8,553 bases of DNA from NCBI GenBank assembly GCA_016209725.1, contig JACQVO010000031.1, positions 1 through 8,553 of the forward strand, written 5' to 3'. This DNA comes from Candidatus Methylomirabilota bacterium (GTDB taxonomy: Bacteria; Methylomirabilota; Methylomirabilia; Methylomirabilales; 2-02-FULL-66-22). Shown in pieces: positions 1-6,570 of this stretch. Under the pieces are notes generated by a model, which searched no databases, was not told where the DNA came from, and saw nothing but the letters and a program-made list of their open reading frames with translations. A program made the position numbers and the translations under genes. Position 1 is the stretch's first letter, and the number at the start of each line of letters is the position of its first letter.

Positions 1-666
1 ACTCAGCACGCCTTCCTGGACGCCTTTTTTTCCTCCACGCATCTCCCCTCACGGTTCTATCTTTCGGGGGGAACAGCTCTGTCGGCTTTCTACCTAAAAC
101 ACCGGCGCTCCGACGACTTGGACTTCTTTACCCTGGATCAGCAGGCTCTAGCAGATGCGGGAAGGCTCCTGGAAGATTCGGCAGGTCGGACAGGTCTTGC
201 GGTGACCGATGTAAAGACCGCCGACACAATCGTCCAGTTCTTCCTTGAGGGGGACCGACACCCGGCGCATCCGCTCAAGAAAGTGGATGTGGTCTTGGAT
301 ACGCATCCGCACGTCGCTGTGGAGAGGTTCGGCCCATATCTCGTTGATAGTCTGCTCGACATCGCGGCCAACAAAGTGTCCGCGATCTTCCGCCTGGACA
401 CCAAAGACTTCATTGATCTCTATTTCGTTCTGAAATCGAGACCGTTCACGGTGGATGACCTCATACCGTTGGCGAAGCAGAAACTACTCGGGTTTCACGA
501 GTTCGACTTGGCCGGCTGCTTTGCGCAGTTCCCCTCTCTTGCCGGTCGAGCACGGTTCGTCGAAAGGTATATGGTTGAACGAGTGGATCTTGACGATGTG
601 GAGGAATTCTTCCGAAAACTGTCAAGGGATCTGTTCGCATGGTATCCCCCTCCGACCATCCTCTAG
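1..666 (+). CDS. AbiEii/AbiGii-type nucleotidyltransferase (toxin-like), 5' end outside window
   Basis: The reading frame is open from base 1 and ends at TAG 664-666 (221 codons visible). It is therefore a partial gene whose true start lies upstream. A TTG at 118 is in frame but falls inside the conserved core and is not a credible start. Seen: a GGTALS motif at visible codons 23-28, then the segment RRSDDLDFF (codons 35-43), whose Asp39 and Asp41 fit the DxD metal-binding pair of the polymerase-beta-like nucleotidyltransferase fold. The segment FYLSGGTALSAFYLKHRRSD is typical of the AbiEii/AbiGii (DUF1814) family, which supplies the toxin of type IV abortive-infection pairs and also many solitary proteins. 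A partner (AbiEi) would normally lie upstream, beyond the window edge. GC content is lower than in the catabolic genes, suggesting separate origin. Family call is fairly safe; toxin activity is inferred only. Confidence 0.82.
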   Translation, partial: TQHAFLDAFFSSTHLPSRFYLSGGTALSAFYLKHRRSDDLDFFTLDQQALADAGRLLEDSAGRTGLAVTDVKTADTIVQFFLEGDRHPAHPLKKVDVVLDTHPHVAVERFGPYLVDSLLDIAANKVSAIFRLDTKDFIDLYFVLKSRPFTVDDLIPLAKQKLLGFHEFDLAGCFAQFPSLAGRARFVERYMVERVDLDDVEEFFRKLSRDLFAWYPPPTIL

Positions 667-945
667 CGGGGGATTCTCTCCAGCTTGCGCACGACCGTCG
701 AGCCGGAAGGGGTGACCAGTTCTCGTCGCACCCGGCCTCGGCACGCACTGGTCCTCCCCAACTGTATTCCTCCTGTTAAGTCGACCTGATGGTGGGAAGG
801 GAGGCTTGGTCCGGACCTCTGGTACCGAGCAGCGCCAAACGCTGTTCGGGAGACTGGATGTCCGGCGGCATCAGATCCCTCGCTCAGATGCCCTGCCCCA
901 CCTGCATCCTCTTGCCAGCACAATGGGTTCTGCCAGAAAATCCCC
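667..945. other. Intergenic stretch with no recognised gene
   Basis: About 280 bases lie between the nucleotidyltransferase stop and the PaaX promoter. Short open frames exist on both strands, but none has a recognisable motif, a good ribosome binding site or biased codon use. I see no tRNA, no transposase remnant and no convincing terminator. The stretch separates the lower-GC accessory DNA from the GC-rich catabolic cluster. Confidence 0.5.
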
Positions 946-975
946 TTGACAACGCCGTTTGGCCCCACATATAGT
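946..975 (+). promoter_or_regulatory. Sigma70-type promoter for the paaX-paaK operon
   Basis: TTGACA (946-951) matches the -35 consensus exactly. TATAGT (970-975) is a good -10, and the spacer is 18 bases. Transcription would start near 982, giving a leader of about 45 nt before the PaaX ATG at 1027. No obvious Shine-Dalgarno lies in that leader, so PaaX may be translated weakly, as is common for a repressor. This is the only strong promoter I can see upstream of the cluster. Confidence 0.6.
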
Positions 976-993
976 CCGCCTTACGTATAACGG
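976..993. promoter_or_regulatory. Dyad over the transcription start, candidate PaaX operator
   Basis: The 18 bases directly after the -10 box form the dyad CCG-N3-TACGTA-N3-CGG, whose symmetric half-sites meet at 984/985. It spans the predicted start point near 982, where a bound repressor would block transcription. An 8-bp palindrome, CGATATCG (1002-1009), lies a little further down. PaaX proteins are known to repress and to be released by phenylacetyl-CoA. That this dyad is the operator is inference from position and symmetry. Confidence 0.4.
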
Positions 994-1026
994 AAATCAC
1001 ACGATATCGCTCCTTTTTGTTGGCCA

Positions 1027-1941
1027 ATGCGTCCCCGAGCTGCTCTCTTCGACGTCCATGGCCTGTTCCTCCGGGAATACCGCGGGGAGGTGTGGGTCGG
1101 CACGCTCCTTCGCCTGATGGAGGAGCTTGGCTTCACGGCGGAGGCCGTCCGGGTGGCCCTGTCGCGCATGGTCTCCCACGGGTGGCTGGCCAGCCGGCGG
1201 GTCGGGCGCAAGAGCTACTACGCCCTGACCGAGCGCAGCCGGCGCCGCCTGGACGAGGCAGCGGCCCGGATCTTCGCCCCGGAAGACGGGAAATGGGATA
1301 GTCGCTGGCGGATCCTGACCTACTCGGTGCCCGAGGGGCGGCGCGCCGATCGGGACCGCCTCCGGCGGGAGCTGATGTGGCTGGGCTTCGGCCCGCTGTC
1401 CAACAGCACGTGGATCAGCCCCGCGCCGCTCTTCGAGCGTGCGCGTGAGGTCTTGGAGGCGCAGGGGTTGAAGGAGTACGTGGCCCTCTTCAGCGCCGAG
1501 CATCACGGGCCGGCCGCCGACCGACGGTTGGCGGAGAAATGCTGGGACCTGGCGGCGATCAACCAGCAGTACGGCCAGTTCATCGGCAGCGTGCGGCCAC
1601 GCCTCCTGGCGGCGCGGCAACGACGGAGCCCGTTGCCCGACAACGCGTGCTTTGCCGAACAGGTTCGGCTGGTCCACGGGTTCCGGAAGTTCCTGTTCGT
1701 TGACCCCGGCCTTCCGGCCTCGCTCTTGCCCCGCGAATGGCGGGGCCACGAGGCCCGGCGGCTCTTCCGGGAGTACTTCGACCTGTTGTCGCCTGGCTCC
1801 ACGCGGTTCTTCGTCGCCGCGTTTGCTGCCGCGCCCGACCGCCCGCAGGATCAGGCCGCCCTGCTGGCGTGGCTGCGCCGGGCCGCCAGGGCCGCGCGGC
1901 CGCATTCTCTCCGGACGTCTCTCTCGGGGGTCAGAGGATGA
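1027..1941 (+). CDS. paaX: PaaX-family transcriptional repressor
   Basis: The protein has 304 aa, close to the usual ~300-316 aa of PaaX. Seen: an N-terminal winged-helix region at about residues 22-68 (VRVALSRMVSHGWLASRRVG, then SYYALT), the central PaaX segment with WDSRW (90-94), and LRRELMWLGFGPLSNSTWIS (112-131). The C-terminal domain contains VHGFRKFLFVDPGLPASLLP (216-235). Known for the family: PaaX binds DNA at phenylacetate catabolic promoters and is released by phenylacetyl-CoA. ATG 1027 is chosen because the family N-terminus (RPRxxLFDxxG) begins right there and no other start is close upstream. Its stop overlaps the PaaK start (ATGA 1938-1941), so the two are translationally coupled. 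A strong promoter and a dyad lie just upstream, which suggests autoregulation. The actual effector could be another aryl-CoA. Confidence 0.88.
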   Translation: MRPRAALFDVHGLFLREYRGEVWVGTLLRLMEELGFTAEAVRVALSRMVSHGWLASRRVGRKSYYALTERSRRRLDEAAARIFAPEDGKWDSRWRILTYSVPEGRRADRDRLRRELMWLGFGPLSNSTWISPAPLFERAREVLEAQGLKEYVALFSAEHHGPAADRRLAEKCWDLAAINQQYGQFIGSVRPRLLAARQRRSPLPDNACFAEQVRLVHGFRKFLFVDPGLPASLLPREWRGHEARRLFREYFDLLSPGSTRFFVAAFAAAPDRPQDQAALLAWLRRAARAARPHSLRTSLSGVRG

Positions 1942-3278
1942 TTTGGAATCCCGAGATGGAAACCATGCCCCGGGAGCGCCTGCGTGCGCTGCAACTCGAG
2001 CGACTCCAGCAGACCGCGCGCCGCGTTTGCGAGCGGGTATCCTTCTACCGGAACACCTTCGACAAGGCCGGGGTAAACCCCGCCGACATCCGTAGCCTGG
2101 AGGACATCCGGAAGCTGCCGTTCACCCGAAAGGCGGACTTCCGCGATACCTATCCCACCGGACTCTTCGCGGTCGCGCTGGACCAGGTCGTCCGCATCCA
2201 TGCCTCGTCGGGGACGACGGGCAAGCCGATCATTGCCGGCTACACCCGGGCGGATGTGAACATGTGGGCCGAGACGTGCGCGCGCTGCCTGGCCTCGGCA
2301 GGCGCCGTCCCGGGGGATGTGTTCCAGAATGCGTACGGCTACGGCCTCTTCACCGGGGGCTTGGGCTTCCATTACGGTGGGGAGCTGATGGGGCTCACCG
2401 TGATCCCGGTTTCCGGTGGCAACACGGAGCGCCAGATCCTCCTGATCCGGGATCTCAAGCCCAAGATCCTGACCTGCACCCCCTCCTACGCGCTGACCAT
2501 CGCCGAGACGATCCGGACGATGGGCATTGACCCGGCCGGTCTCGGCCTCAAGGCCGCCGTCGTGGGCGCGGAGCCGTGGACGGAGGAGATGCGGAAGGAG
2601 ATCGAGGCCAAGCTGCGCCTGAAGGCGGTGAACATCTATGGGCTCACCGAGGTGATCGGCCCGGGGGTCTCCTGCGAGTGCGTGGAGGTCCGGCACGGGG
2701 CGCATATCTACGAGGACCATTTCTATCCCGAGGTGATCGACCCGAACACCGGGGAGGTCCTGCCCCCCGGGGCCCGAGGCGAACTGGTCTTCACCAGCCT
2801 GACCAAAGAGGCCCTGCCCGTGATCCGGTACCGGACGGGAGACATCGCCTCCCTGGATGCCTCGCCTTGTGCCTGCGGGCGGACCAGCATCCGGATGTCC
2901 CGGATCGTCGGCCGGACCGACGATATGCTGATCATCCGGGGGGTGAATGTCTTCCCGTCGCAGATCGAGACGGCCCTCATGCGCATTCCCGAGCTGACCC
3001 CGCACTACCAGTTGGTGATCACCCGGGAGAAGACCCTCGATGAGCTGGAGGTGCGCGCCGAGGTCAGTGATGAGTTCTTCCGGCTGATCGGCGGGGAGAT
3101 CCTGGTGGACGAGGCCCACCAGGCCGATCACGCGGTTCACGAGCTGCGCCGGCGGGTCGGCGAGCGACTGCGGGGCACGCTGAACCTGAACACCACCGTG
3201 AGGCTGCTCCCCCCCGGTGGCGCCCCCCGAAGCGAGGGCGGGAAGCTGAAGCGGGTGGTGGACAAGCGCAAGTTGTGA
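1938..3278 (+). CDS. paaK: Phenylacetate-CoA ligase
   Basis: This 446-aa protein is the usual PaaK length. It activates phenylacetate (or a similar aryl acid) with ATP and CoA to the CoA thioester, the first step of the pathway, in the cytoplasm. Seen: the family N-terminus MIWNPEMETMPRERL, the adenylate-forming P-loop HASSGTTGKP (88-97), YGLTE (234-238), YRTGD (298-302) and the hinge region GRTDDMLIIRG (325-335). Lys436, in GGKLKR near the C-terminus, is the expected catalytic lysine. Cys pairs at 246/248 and 311/313 are seen; the second sits in the CxCGRT motif typical of PaaK. The start at 1938 is set by the conserved N-terminus and by the ATGA overlap with paaX; the frame runs open further upstream, but that part lies inside paaX. 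The next gene starts 13 bp after its stop. Exact substrate specificity cannot be read from sequence. Confidence 0.93.
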   Translation: MIWNPEMETMPRERLRALQLERLQQTARRVCERVSFYRNTFDKAGVNPADIRSLEDIRKLPFTRKADFRDTYPTGLFAVALDQVVRIHASSGTTGKPIIAGYTRADVNMWAETCARCLASAGAVPGDVFQNAYGYGLFTGGLGFHYGGELMGLTVIPVSGGNTERQILLIRDLKPKILTCTPSYALTIAETIRTMGIDPAGLGLKAAVVGAEPWTEEMRKEIEAKLRLKAVNIYGLTEVIGPGVSCECVEVRHGAHIYEDHFYPEVIDPNTGEVLPPGARGELVFTSLTKEALPVIRYRTGDIASLDASPCACGRTSIRMSRIVGRTDDMLIIRGVNVFPSQIETALMRIPELTPHYQLVITREKTLDELEVRAEVSDEFFRLIGGEILVDEAHQADHAVHELRRRVGERLRGTLNLNTTVRLLPPGGAPRSEGGKLKRVVDKRKL

Positions 3279-3291
3279 CCAGGGAACCGTC

Positions 3292-4245
3292 ATGACCTAT
3301 CCGGCGAGTCGCGCGGCCGAAAGTTTTCCCTTCGAGCGCATCCGGTATGAGAAGAAGACGTGGCGGGCCACCGTCACGATCAACCGCCCCCAGGTGCACA
3401 ACTGTCTCGATTTCCAGACTCTCAGGGAGATGAGCCAGGCCTTCGAGGACGCATCCTGGGACGATGGGGTTGCGGTGGTCGTCCTCACGGGTGCGGGAGA
3501 ACGCGCTTTCAGCACCGGGGCGGACCTCAAGGAGCAGGAGGAGTATTTCCTCACCCGGCCCCGGGACTACTGGAAATGGATGGGCGCGTTCGTGGATACC
3601 CACTATCGCCTGCTGAACATCGGGAAGCCGACGATCGCGCGCCTGAACGGGCTGGTCGTGGGTGGCGGCAACGAGTTCAACATTGCCTGCGATCTGGCCG
3701 TCGCCGCCGACCACGTCAAGATCCGCCAGGTGGGGACGGCCCGGGGAAGCGTGGCGGCCGGCGGCGCCACCCAGTGGCTTCCGCTGCTCGTCGGAGATCG
3801 CCGGGCGCGCGAGATCCTCTGGCTATGCGAGGAGATCGACGCCCAGCAAGCGCTCCAGTGGGGCCTCGTGAACCAGGTGGTCCCCTATGGGGAGCTGGAT
3901 GCGGCCGTGGACGCCATGGCGCAGAAGCTGGTGGAGAAGTTGCCCGAGTGCATGCGGTACACGAAGCAGCAGGCGAACTTCTGGAAGGATTTCTCCTTTC
4001 ACATGACGGTCGGCCACGCCCGTGACTGGCTGACCCTCCACTCGGGTTCCCCCGAGGTGTACGAGGGCTTCCAGGCGTTTCGCGAGAAGCGGGCGGTGGA
4101 TTACCTCGGCCTGCGCCAGCGCGCCGCCGGGGGCGGCTCTTCCGAGTTCGTGTGGGGTCCCCCGCGCCGCGTCTGCGCGGCCTGCGGAGCCAAGGGGATC
4201 CCCGAGGAATTCAGCTTCTGCGGCAACTGCGGCGTGAGACTGTGA
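3292..4245 (+). CDS. Crotonase-fold enzyme (BamA/BadI/MenB-like) with C-terminal zinc ribbon
   Basis: The 317-aa protein has a crotonase fold: FSTGADLK (73-80) and GGGNEFNIACD (124-134) give the CoA oxyanion hole and Glu128. The second catalytic glutamate of enoyl-CoA hydratases is absent; the aligned segment (QVGTARGSVAAGGATQWLPL, 146-165) has Gly148 there. Its GS...GGAT pattern resembles ring-acting crotonases: MenB, BadI and, as I recall it, the hydrolase BamA/Oah, which opens an alicyclic ring. Simple hydration is therefore unlikely, and isomerisation or hydrolytic ring cleavage of an aryl-CoA product is a plausible job. The last ~25 residues form a zinc ribbon, C295-x2-C298-x11-C310-x2-C313, beyond the usual end of the fold. 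AGGGA at 3281-3285 is a good ribosome binding site. Position after paaK supports a role in the ring pathway; it could instead play a PaaG-like part. Exact reaction unknown. Confidence 0.75.
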   Translation: MTYPASRAAESFPFERIRYEKKTWRATVTINRPQVHNCLDFQTLREMSQAFEDASWDDGVAVVVLTGAGERAFSTGADLKEQEEYFLTRPRDYWKWMGAFVDTHYRLLNIGKPTIARLNGLVVGGGNEFNIACDLAVAADHVKIRQVGTARGSVAAGGATQWLPLLVGDRRAREILWLCEEIDAQQALQWGLVNQVVPYGELDAAVDAMAQKLVEKLPECMRYTKQQANFWKDFSFHMTVGHARDWLTLHSGSPEVYEGFQAFREKRAVDYLGLRQRAAGGGSSEFVWGPPRRVCAACGAKGIPEEFSFCGNCGVRL

Positions 4246-4266
4246 CAAGCGTTCCCATGTGTTGCA

Positions 4267-4330
4267 GTGCTGCCGTGCTGCCGTGGGAATCCCCAAACCG
4301 TTGCACCGCAGCACCGCGGAACAGCAGCAC
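4267..4330. repeat. Paired inverted GTGCTGC / GCAGCAC copies in intergenic gap
   Basis: The 94-bp gap between the two crotonase genes has GTGCTGCC twice in tandem (4267-4274, 4275-4282). The inverse GCAGCAC occurs twice downstream (4308-4314, 4324-4330). The copies can pair in several ways into an imperfect stem-loop that ends 9 bases before the next ATG. It could affect translation or mRNA stability, or be a worn palindromic repeat. No U-tract follows, so it is not a standard terminator. Confidence 0.45.
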
Positions 4331-4339
4331 GAGAGCCCG

Positions 4340-5113
4340 ATGGAATTCACCCTGATCAAGGCGTGGACCGAAGACAGCATCGCGCTCGTGCAGCTCCACC
4401 GCCCCGAGGCCCTCAATGCCCTGAACCCGGAGATGTTCGAGGAGCTGCTGACGGCGCTGGAGGCCTACGATGCCGACGCCGCCATCCGGTGCATGATCCT
4501 CACGGGGACCGGGCGGGCCTTCTCCGCCGGCGCCGACATCAAGCAGATGGCCGGGATGAGCGCCGTGGACCAGATGGCGAGCCCTGCCCCCGCCCGCTGG
4601 GAGCGCCTGCGCCGTCTCAAGAAACCGATCGTGGCCGCCGTGAACGGCTTCGCCCTCGGCGGGGGATGCGAGCTGATGATGTGCTGCGATATCGTCGTGG
4701 CGGCGGAGACGGCGCGTGTCGGCCAGCCGGAGATCAACATCGGCATCATTCCCGGTGCCGGCGGGACCCAGCGCCTGACCCGGGTGGTGGGAAAGTGCAA
4801 GGCGATGGAGCTGATCCTGACCGGCCGCCAGGTGACCGCCGCCGAGGCCGAGGCATTGGGCCTCGTCAACCGCGTGGTCGCCCCGGAACTCGTCCTGGAC
4901 GAGGCCAGGCGGATCGCGCGGGAGATCGCCGCCAAGTCCCCCATCGCCGTCCGGGCGGCCAAGGAGTGCATCCTCAAGGCGCAGGAGACCAGCCTGGCCG
5001 TTGGGCTGGATTTCGAGCGGAGGATGTTCGCCCTCCTCTTTGCCACCGAGGACAAGGTGGAGGGGATGCAGGCCTTCCTCGAGAAGCGCGAGCCCAAATT
5101 CAAGGGCAGCTAG
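4340..5113 (+). CDS. Enoyl-CoA hydratase, PaaF-like
   Basis: This 257-aa classical crotonase adds water to a trans-2-enoyl-CoA, and in a phenylacetate-type pathway would hydrate the dehydroadipyl-CoA-like intermediate. Seen: FSAGADIKQM (61-70) and NGFALGGGCELMMCCD (102-117) for the CoA site. Both catalytic glutamates are present: Glu111 (GGGCE) and Glu131 (GQPE), followed by GIIPGAGGTQRL (135-146). A longer in-frame start (GTG 4259) would add 27 residues with no family match made from the repeat, so ATG 4340 is preferred although its ribosome binding site (GAGAG at 4331) is weak. The 94-bp gap before it carries inverted repeats, and a transposase relic follows it. Assignment to PaaF rather than a general fatty-acid hydratase rests on context. 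Confidence 0.88.
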   Translation: MEFTLIKAWTEDSIALVQLHRPEALNALNPEMFEELLTALEAYDADAAIRCMILTGTGRAFSAGADIKQMAGMSAVDQMASPAPARWERLRRLKKPIVAAVNGFALGGGCELMMCCDIVVAAETARVGQPEINIGIIPGAGGTQRLTRVVGKCKAMELILTGRQVTAAEAEALGLVNRVVAPELVLDEARRIAREIAAKSPIAVRAAKECILKAQETSLAVGLDFERRMFALLFATEDKVEGMQAFLEKREPKFKGS

Positions 5114-5140
5114 CCAACCCCCCCGACGGCGGGACAATTC

Positions 5141-5192
5141 GGGGGCTGGTCCCCCTCGTAGGGAGGGGGCTGCACCCACGCTTCTCGTGGGT
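5141..5192. repeat. Left REP-like palindrome pair beside the transposase relic
   Basis: Two hairpins stand together: CCCCCTC (5151-5157) with GAGGGGG (5163-5169), and ACCCACG (5174-5180) with CGTGGGT (5186-5192), each a 7-bp perfect stem with a 5-nt loop. GGGGG at 5141-5145 can alternatively pair with 5151-5155. The motif GTAGGGAGGGGGCT (5158-5171) recurs on the far side of the relic at 5590-5604 with one extra G. Such paired palindromes are typical neighbours of REP-associated tyrosine transposases. Confidence 0.6.
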
Positions 5193-5218
5193 ACCCGCCC
5201 TCCGAGTATCGCGACGCC

Positions 5219-5525
5219 ATGACATCTGCTCCACTGCCAAAGAGAAAATGGGTACGACTTCGCGACTTCGACTACAGCCAACCGGTTCCTTGCAGTGTCA
5301 CGGTGTGTGCACTTGAACGGCGAGGAATATTCGTTCGTCCTTTGGGCTAAGGGCCTGCAAGGAGGCCTGTGGCAGGCAAGCTTCTACGATCATGTTCTGC
5401 GGAAGGACGAGGACATCGAAGCCGTAGCCGCGTATATCACAGCCAATCCGGTCAGGAAGGGAATGGTGTCATGCCCGGAAGAATATCCGTATTCAAGGAT
5501 ATTTCCGGAAGCAGTTCCGCATTGA
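5219..5525 (+). pseudogene. Decayed REP-associated (IS200-like, Y1) tyrosine transposase
   Basis: Two family-like fragments lie in different frames. The first (ATG 5219 to TAA 5350, 43 aa) holds RKWVRLRDFDYSQP, the typical start of a REP-associated tyrosine transposase, followed by a recognisable VTVC strand. The second (open 5295-5525, stop TGA) holds LWQASFYDHVLRKDEDIEAV and AAYITANPVRKGMVSCPEEY, the conserved C-terminal end, including the Tyr before NPV that is probably the catalytic one. The middle of the protein, with the HUH metal-binding histidines, is missing. So the gene has an internal deletion and a frameshift, and cannot be active. Family members process single-stranded palindromic repeats, and REP-like palindromes indeed lie on both sides. 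The relic sits between two catabolic genes of the same strand, so it probably inserted into an existing operon. Confidence 0.8.
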
Positions 5526-5542
5526 GGTGTTGCGAAGTCGGC

Positions 5543-5619
5543 GGAGGGCCACAAGGGCCCTCCCTGCGTAAGTCGATGATTCTCATTGTGTAGGGAGGGG
5601 GGCTTGTCCCCCTCCGTAC
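5543..5619. repeat. Right REP-like palindrome pair beside the transposase relic
   Basis: GGAGGGCC (5543-5550) pairs perfectly with GGCCCTCC (5556-5563) around loop ACAAG. GGAGGGGG (5594-5601) pairs perfectly with CCCCCTCC (5608-5615) around a 6-nt loop, and the stem continues as GTA/TAC (5590-5592, 5617-5619) past one mismatch. The second hairpin shares its left arm sequence with the repeat at 5158-5171. Neither hairpin is followed by a U-tract, so I read them as REP elements; some effect on transcription or mRNA decay into the next gene is possible. Confidence 0.62.
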
Positions 5620-5643
5620 CCACCGGGAAGCGAGGGATAGGGG

Positions 5644-6468
5644 ATGCCGACTGAACAGGAGAAGCACGAACGCGTTCTGGAGAGGATCCGCGCGGGGCAG
5701 GCGATCGAATCGCCCGCGGACATGAGCCAGGACTACCACGCGCACCTCGTGAACTTGATGCAGATGCAGGCGGACTCCGAGCTGGCGGGCGGCTTCGGCT
5801 ACGTCCCGTGGATTGTGAAGGCCCCCACCGTACCCGAGATGCTGGCCGTGGCCACCATCGTCAAGGACGAGGTGCGCCATGCCCGGGTCATGTACCGCCT
5901 GCTGGCGGACCTGGGAATCAACCCCGAGGAGAAGATCCGGCAAACGGACCTGACCCTCCGCGTCTCCTCCGACCGGGACCTCGGCACGGCACGCGCGGCG
6001 GCCGACAAGCGGGTGAACATTTTCTACTACCCCATCGACACCTGGGCCGACTTCGTGATGTTCAATTTCTGCATGGACCGGGGGGCCGGCCACCAGCTCC
6101 TGGACGTGTACGAGTGCAGCTACGGACCCTGGCGCCGGGTGATTGACGGCATCTTCAAGGAGGAGAAGATGCACATCGCCCACGGCGAGACCTGGATCAA
6201 GCGCCTGGCGGCCGATCCGGCCAGCCGCGAGGAGTGCCAGCAGGCGCTGGGCAGGTGGTACCTCCGGACCATGAACATCTTCGGCCGGCCTCATTCGCCG
6301 AAGAACAAGATCTACCGGGAGCTGCGCCTGAAGATTCGGGACAACGACGAAGTCCGTCGCGCTTTCGCCGACGAAGTGCGGGAGATCGTGGGGCCCCTGG
6401 GGCTGACGCTGCCGGCCTGGAAGCCCAAATGGGAGGATCTGCCCCAGGAGGCGATGATTCCGGGCTAA
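5644..6468 (+). CDS. PaaA-like di-iron oxygenase subunit (phenylacetyl-CoA epoxidase alpha family)
   Basis: A 274-aa ferritin-like protein of the PaaA/PaaC family. PaaA is the catalytic subunit that epoxidises the ring of phenylacetyl-CoA with O2. Seen: the likely iron ligands Glu46 (ADSE), Glu76 and His79 (DEVRH), Asp145 (CMDRGA), and Glu174 and His177 (EEKMH), plus the PaaA-like pieces PWIVKAPT (55-62), ECSYGPWRRV (157-166) and TMNIFG (209-214). All ligands are kept, so it should be redox-active. Compared with E. coli PaaA (309 aa), the C-terminal part is some 60 residues shorter and there is an extra stretch of ~16 residues around 105-120. PaaB, PaaC, PaaD and PaaE, normally directly downstream, are absent here. 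It could be a PaaA whose partners lie elsewhere, or a separate subfamily with another substrate. A purine-rich GAGGGATAGGGG precedes the ATG. Confidence 0.8.
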   Translation: MPTEQEKHERVLERIRAGQAIESPADMSQDYHAHLVNLMQMQADSELAGGFGYVPWIVKAPTVPEMLAVATIVKDEVRHARVMYRLLADLGINPEEKIRQTDLTLRVSSDRDLGTARAAADKRVNIFYYPIDTWADFVMFNFCMDRGAGHQLLDVYECSYGPWRRVIDGIFKEEKMHIAHGETWIKRLAADPASREECQQALGRWYLRTMNIFGRPHSPKNKIYRELRLKIRDNDEVRRAFADEVREIVGPLGLTLPAWKPKWEDLPQEAMIPG

Positions 6469-6513
6469 GTACTCCAGGCCGCAATTACGGTGACGTATTC
6501 TTCGGACCGCCAC

Positions 6514-6548
6514 GCCGTTCGTGGTGAGCCTGTCGAACCGCGAACGGC
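6514..6548. repeat. REP-like palindrome, GAGCCTGTCGAA family, copy 1
   Basis: The arms 6514-6524 and 6538-6548 form an 11-bp stem with one G-T wobble (GCCGTTCG... / ...CGAACGGC). The loop carries TGAGCCTGTCGAA. The same core appears again at 8508-8519. Short palindromes with this core and its complement (TTCGACAAGCTCA) are widespread in intergenic DNA of many GC-rich bacteria. Confidence 0.7.
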
Positions 6549-6570
6549 GGCTATGAGCGGAGAGTTCACT

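Noticed and set aside
118..120. TTG as start of the first gene
   Set aside because: The frame is open upstream to base 1 and the essential GGTALS motif lies before this codon, so it is internal.
644..674. ATCCCCC / GGGGGAT inverted repeat over the end of the first gene as terminator
   Set aside because: The loop is 17 nt, the left arm is coding and no U-tract follows.
1851..3293. Long open frame (480 aa) on the - strand opposite paaK
   Set aside because: It is the shadow of a GC-rich gene; its translation is low-complexity with no family motif, while the + strand shows complete PaaK motifs.
4259..4339. 27-residue N-terminal extension of the enoyl-CoA hydratase from GTG 4259
   Set aside because: The extension is encoded by the inverted repeats, has no family match, and the normal N-terminus starts at ATG 4340.
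4211..5281. Open frame (356 aa) on the - strand across the enoyl-CoA hydratase
   Set aside because: Rich in Gly, Leu and Ala with no motif; the + strand frame has all crotonase active-site residues.
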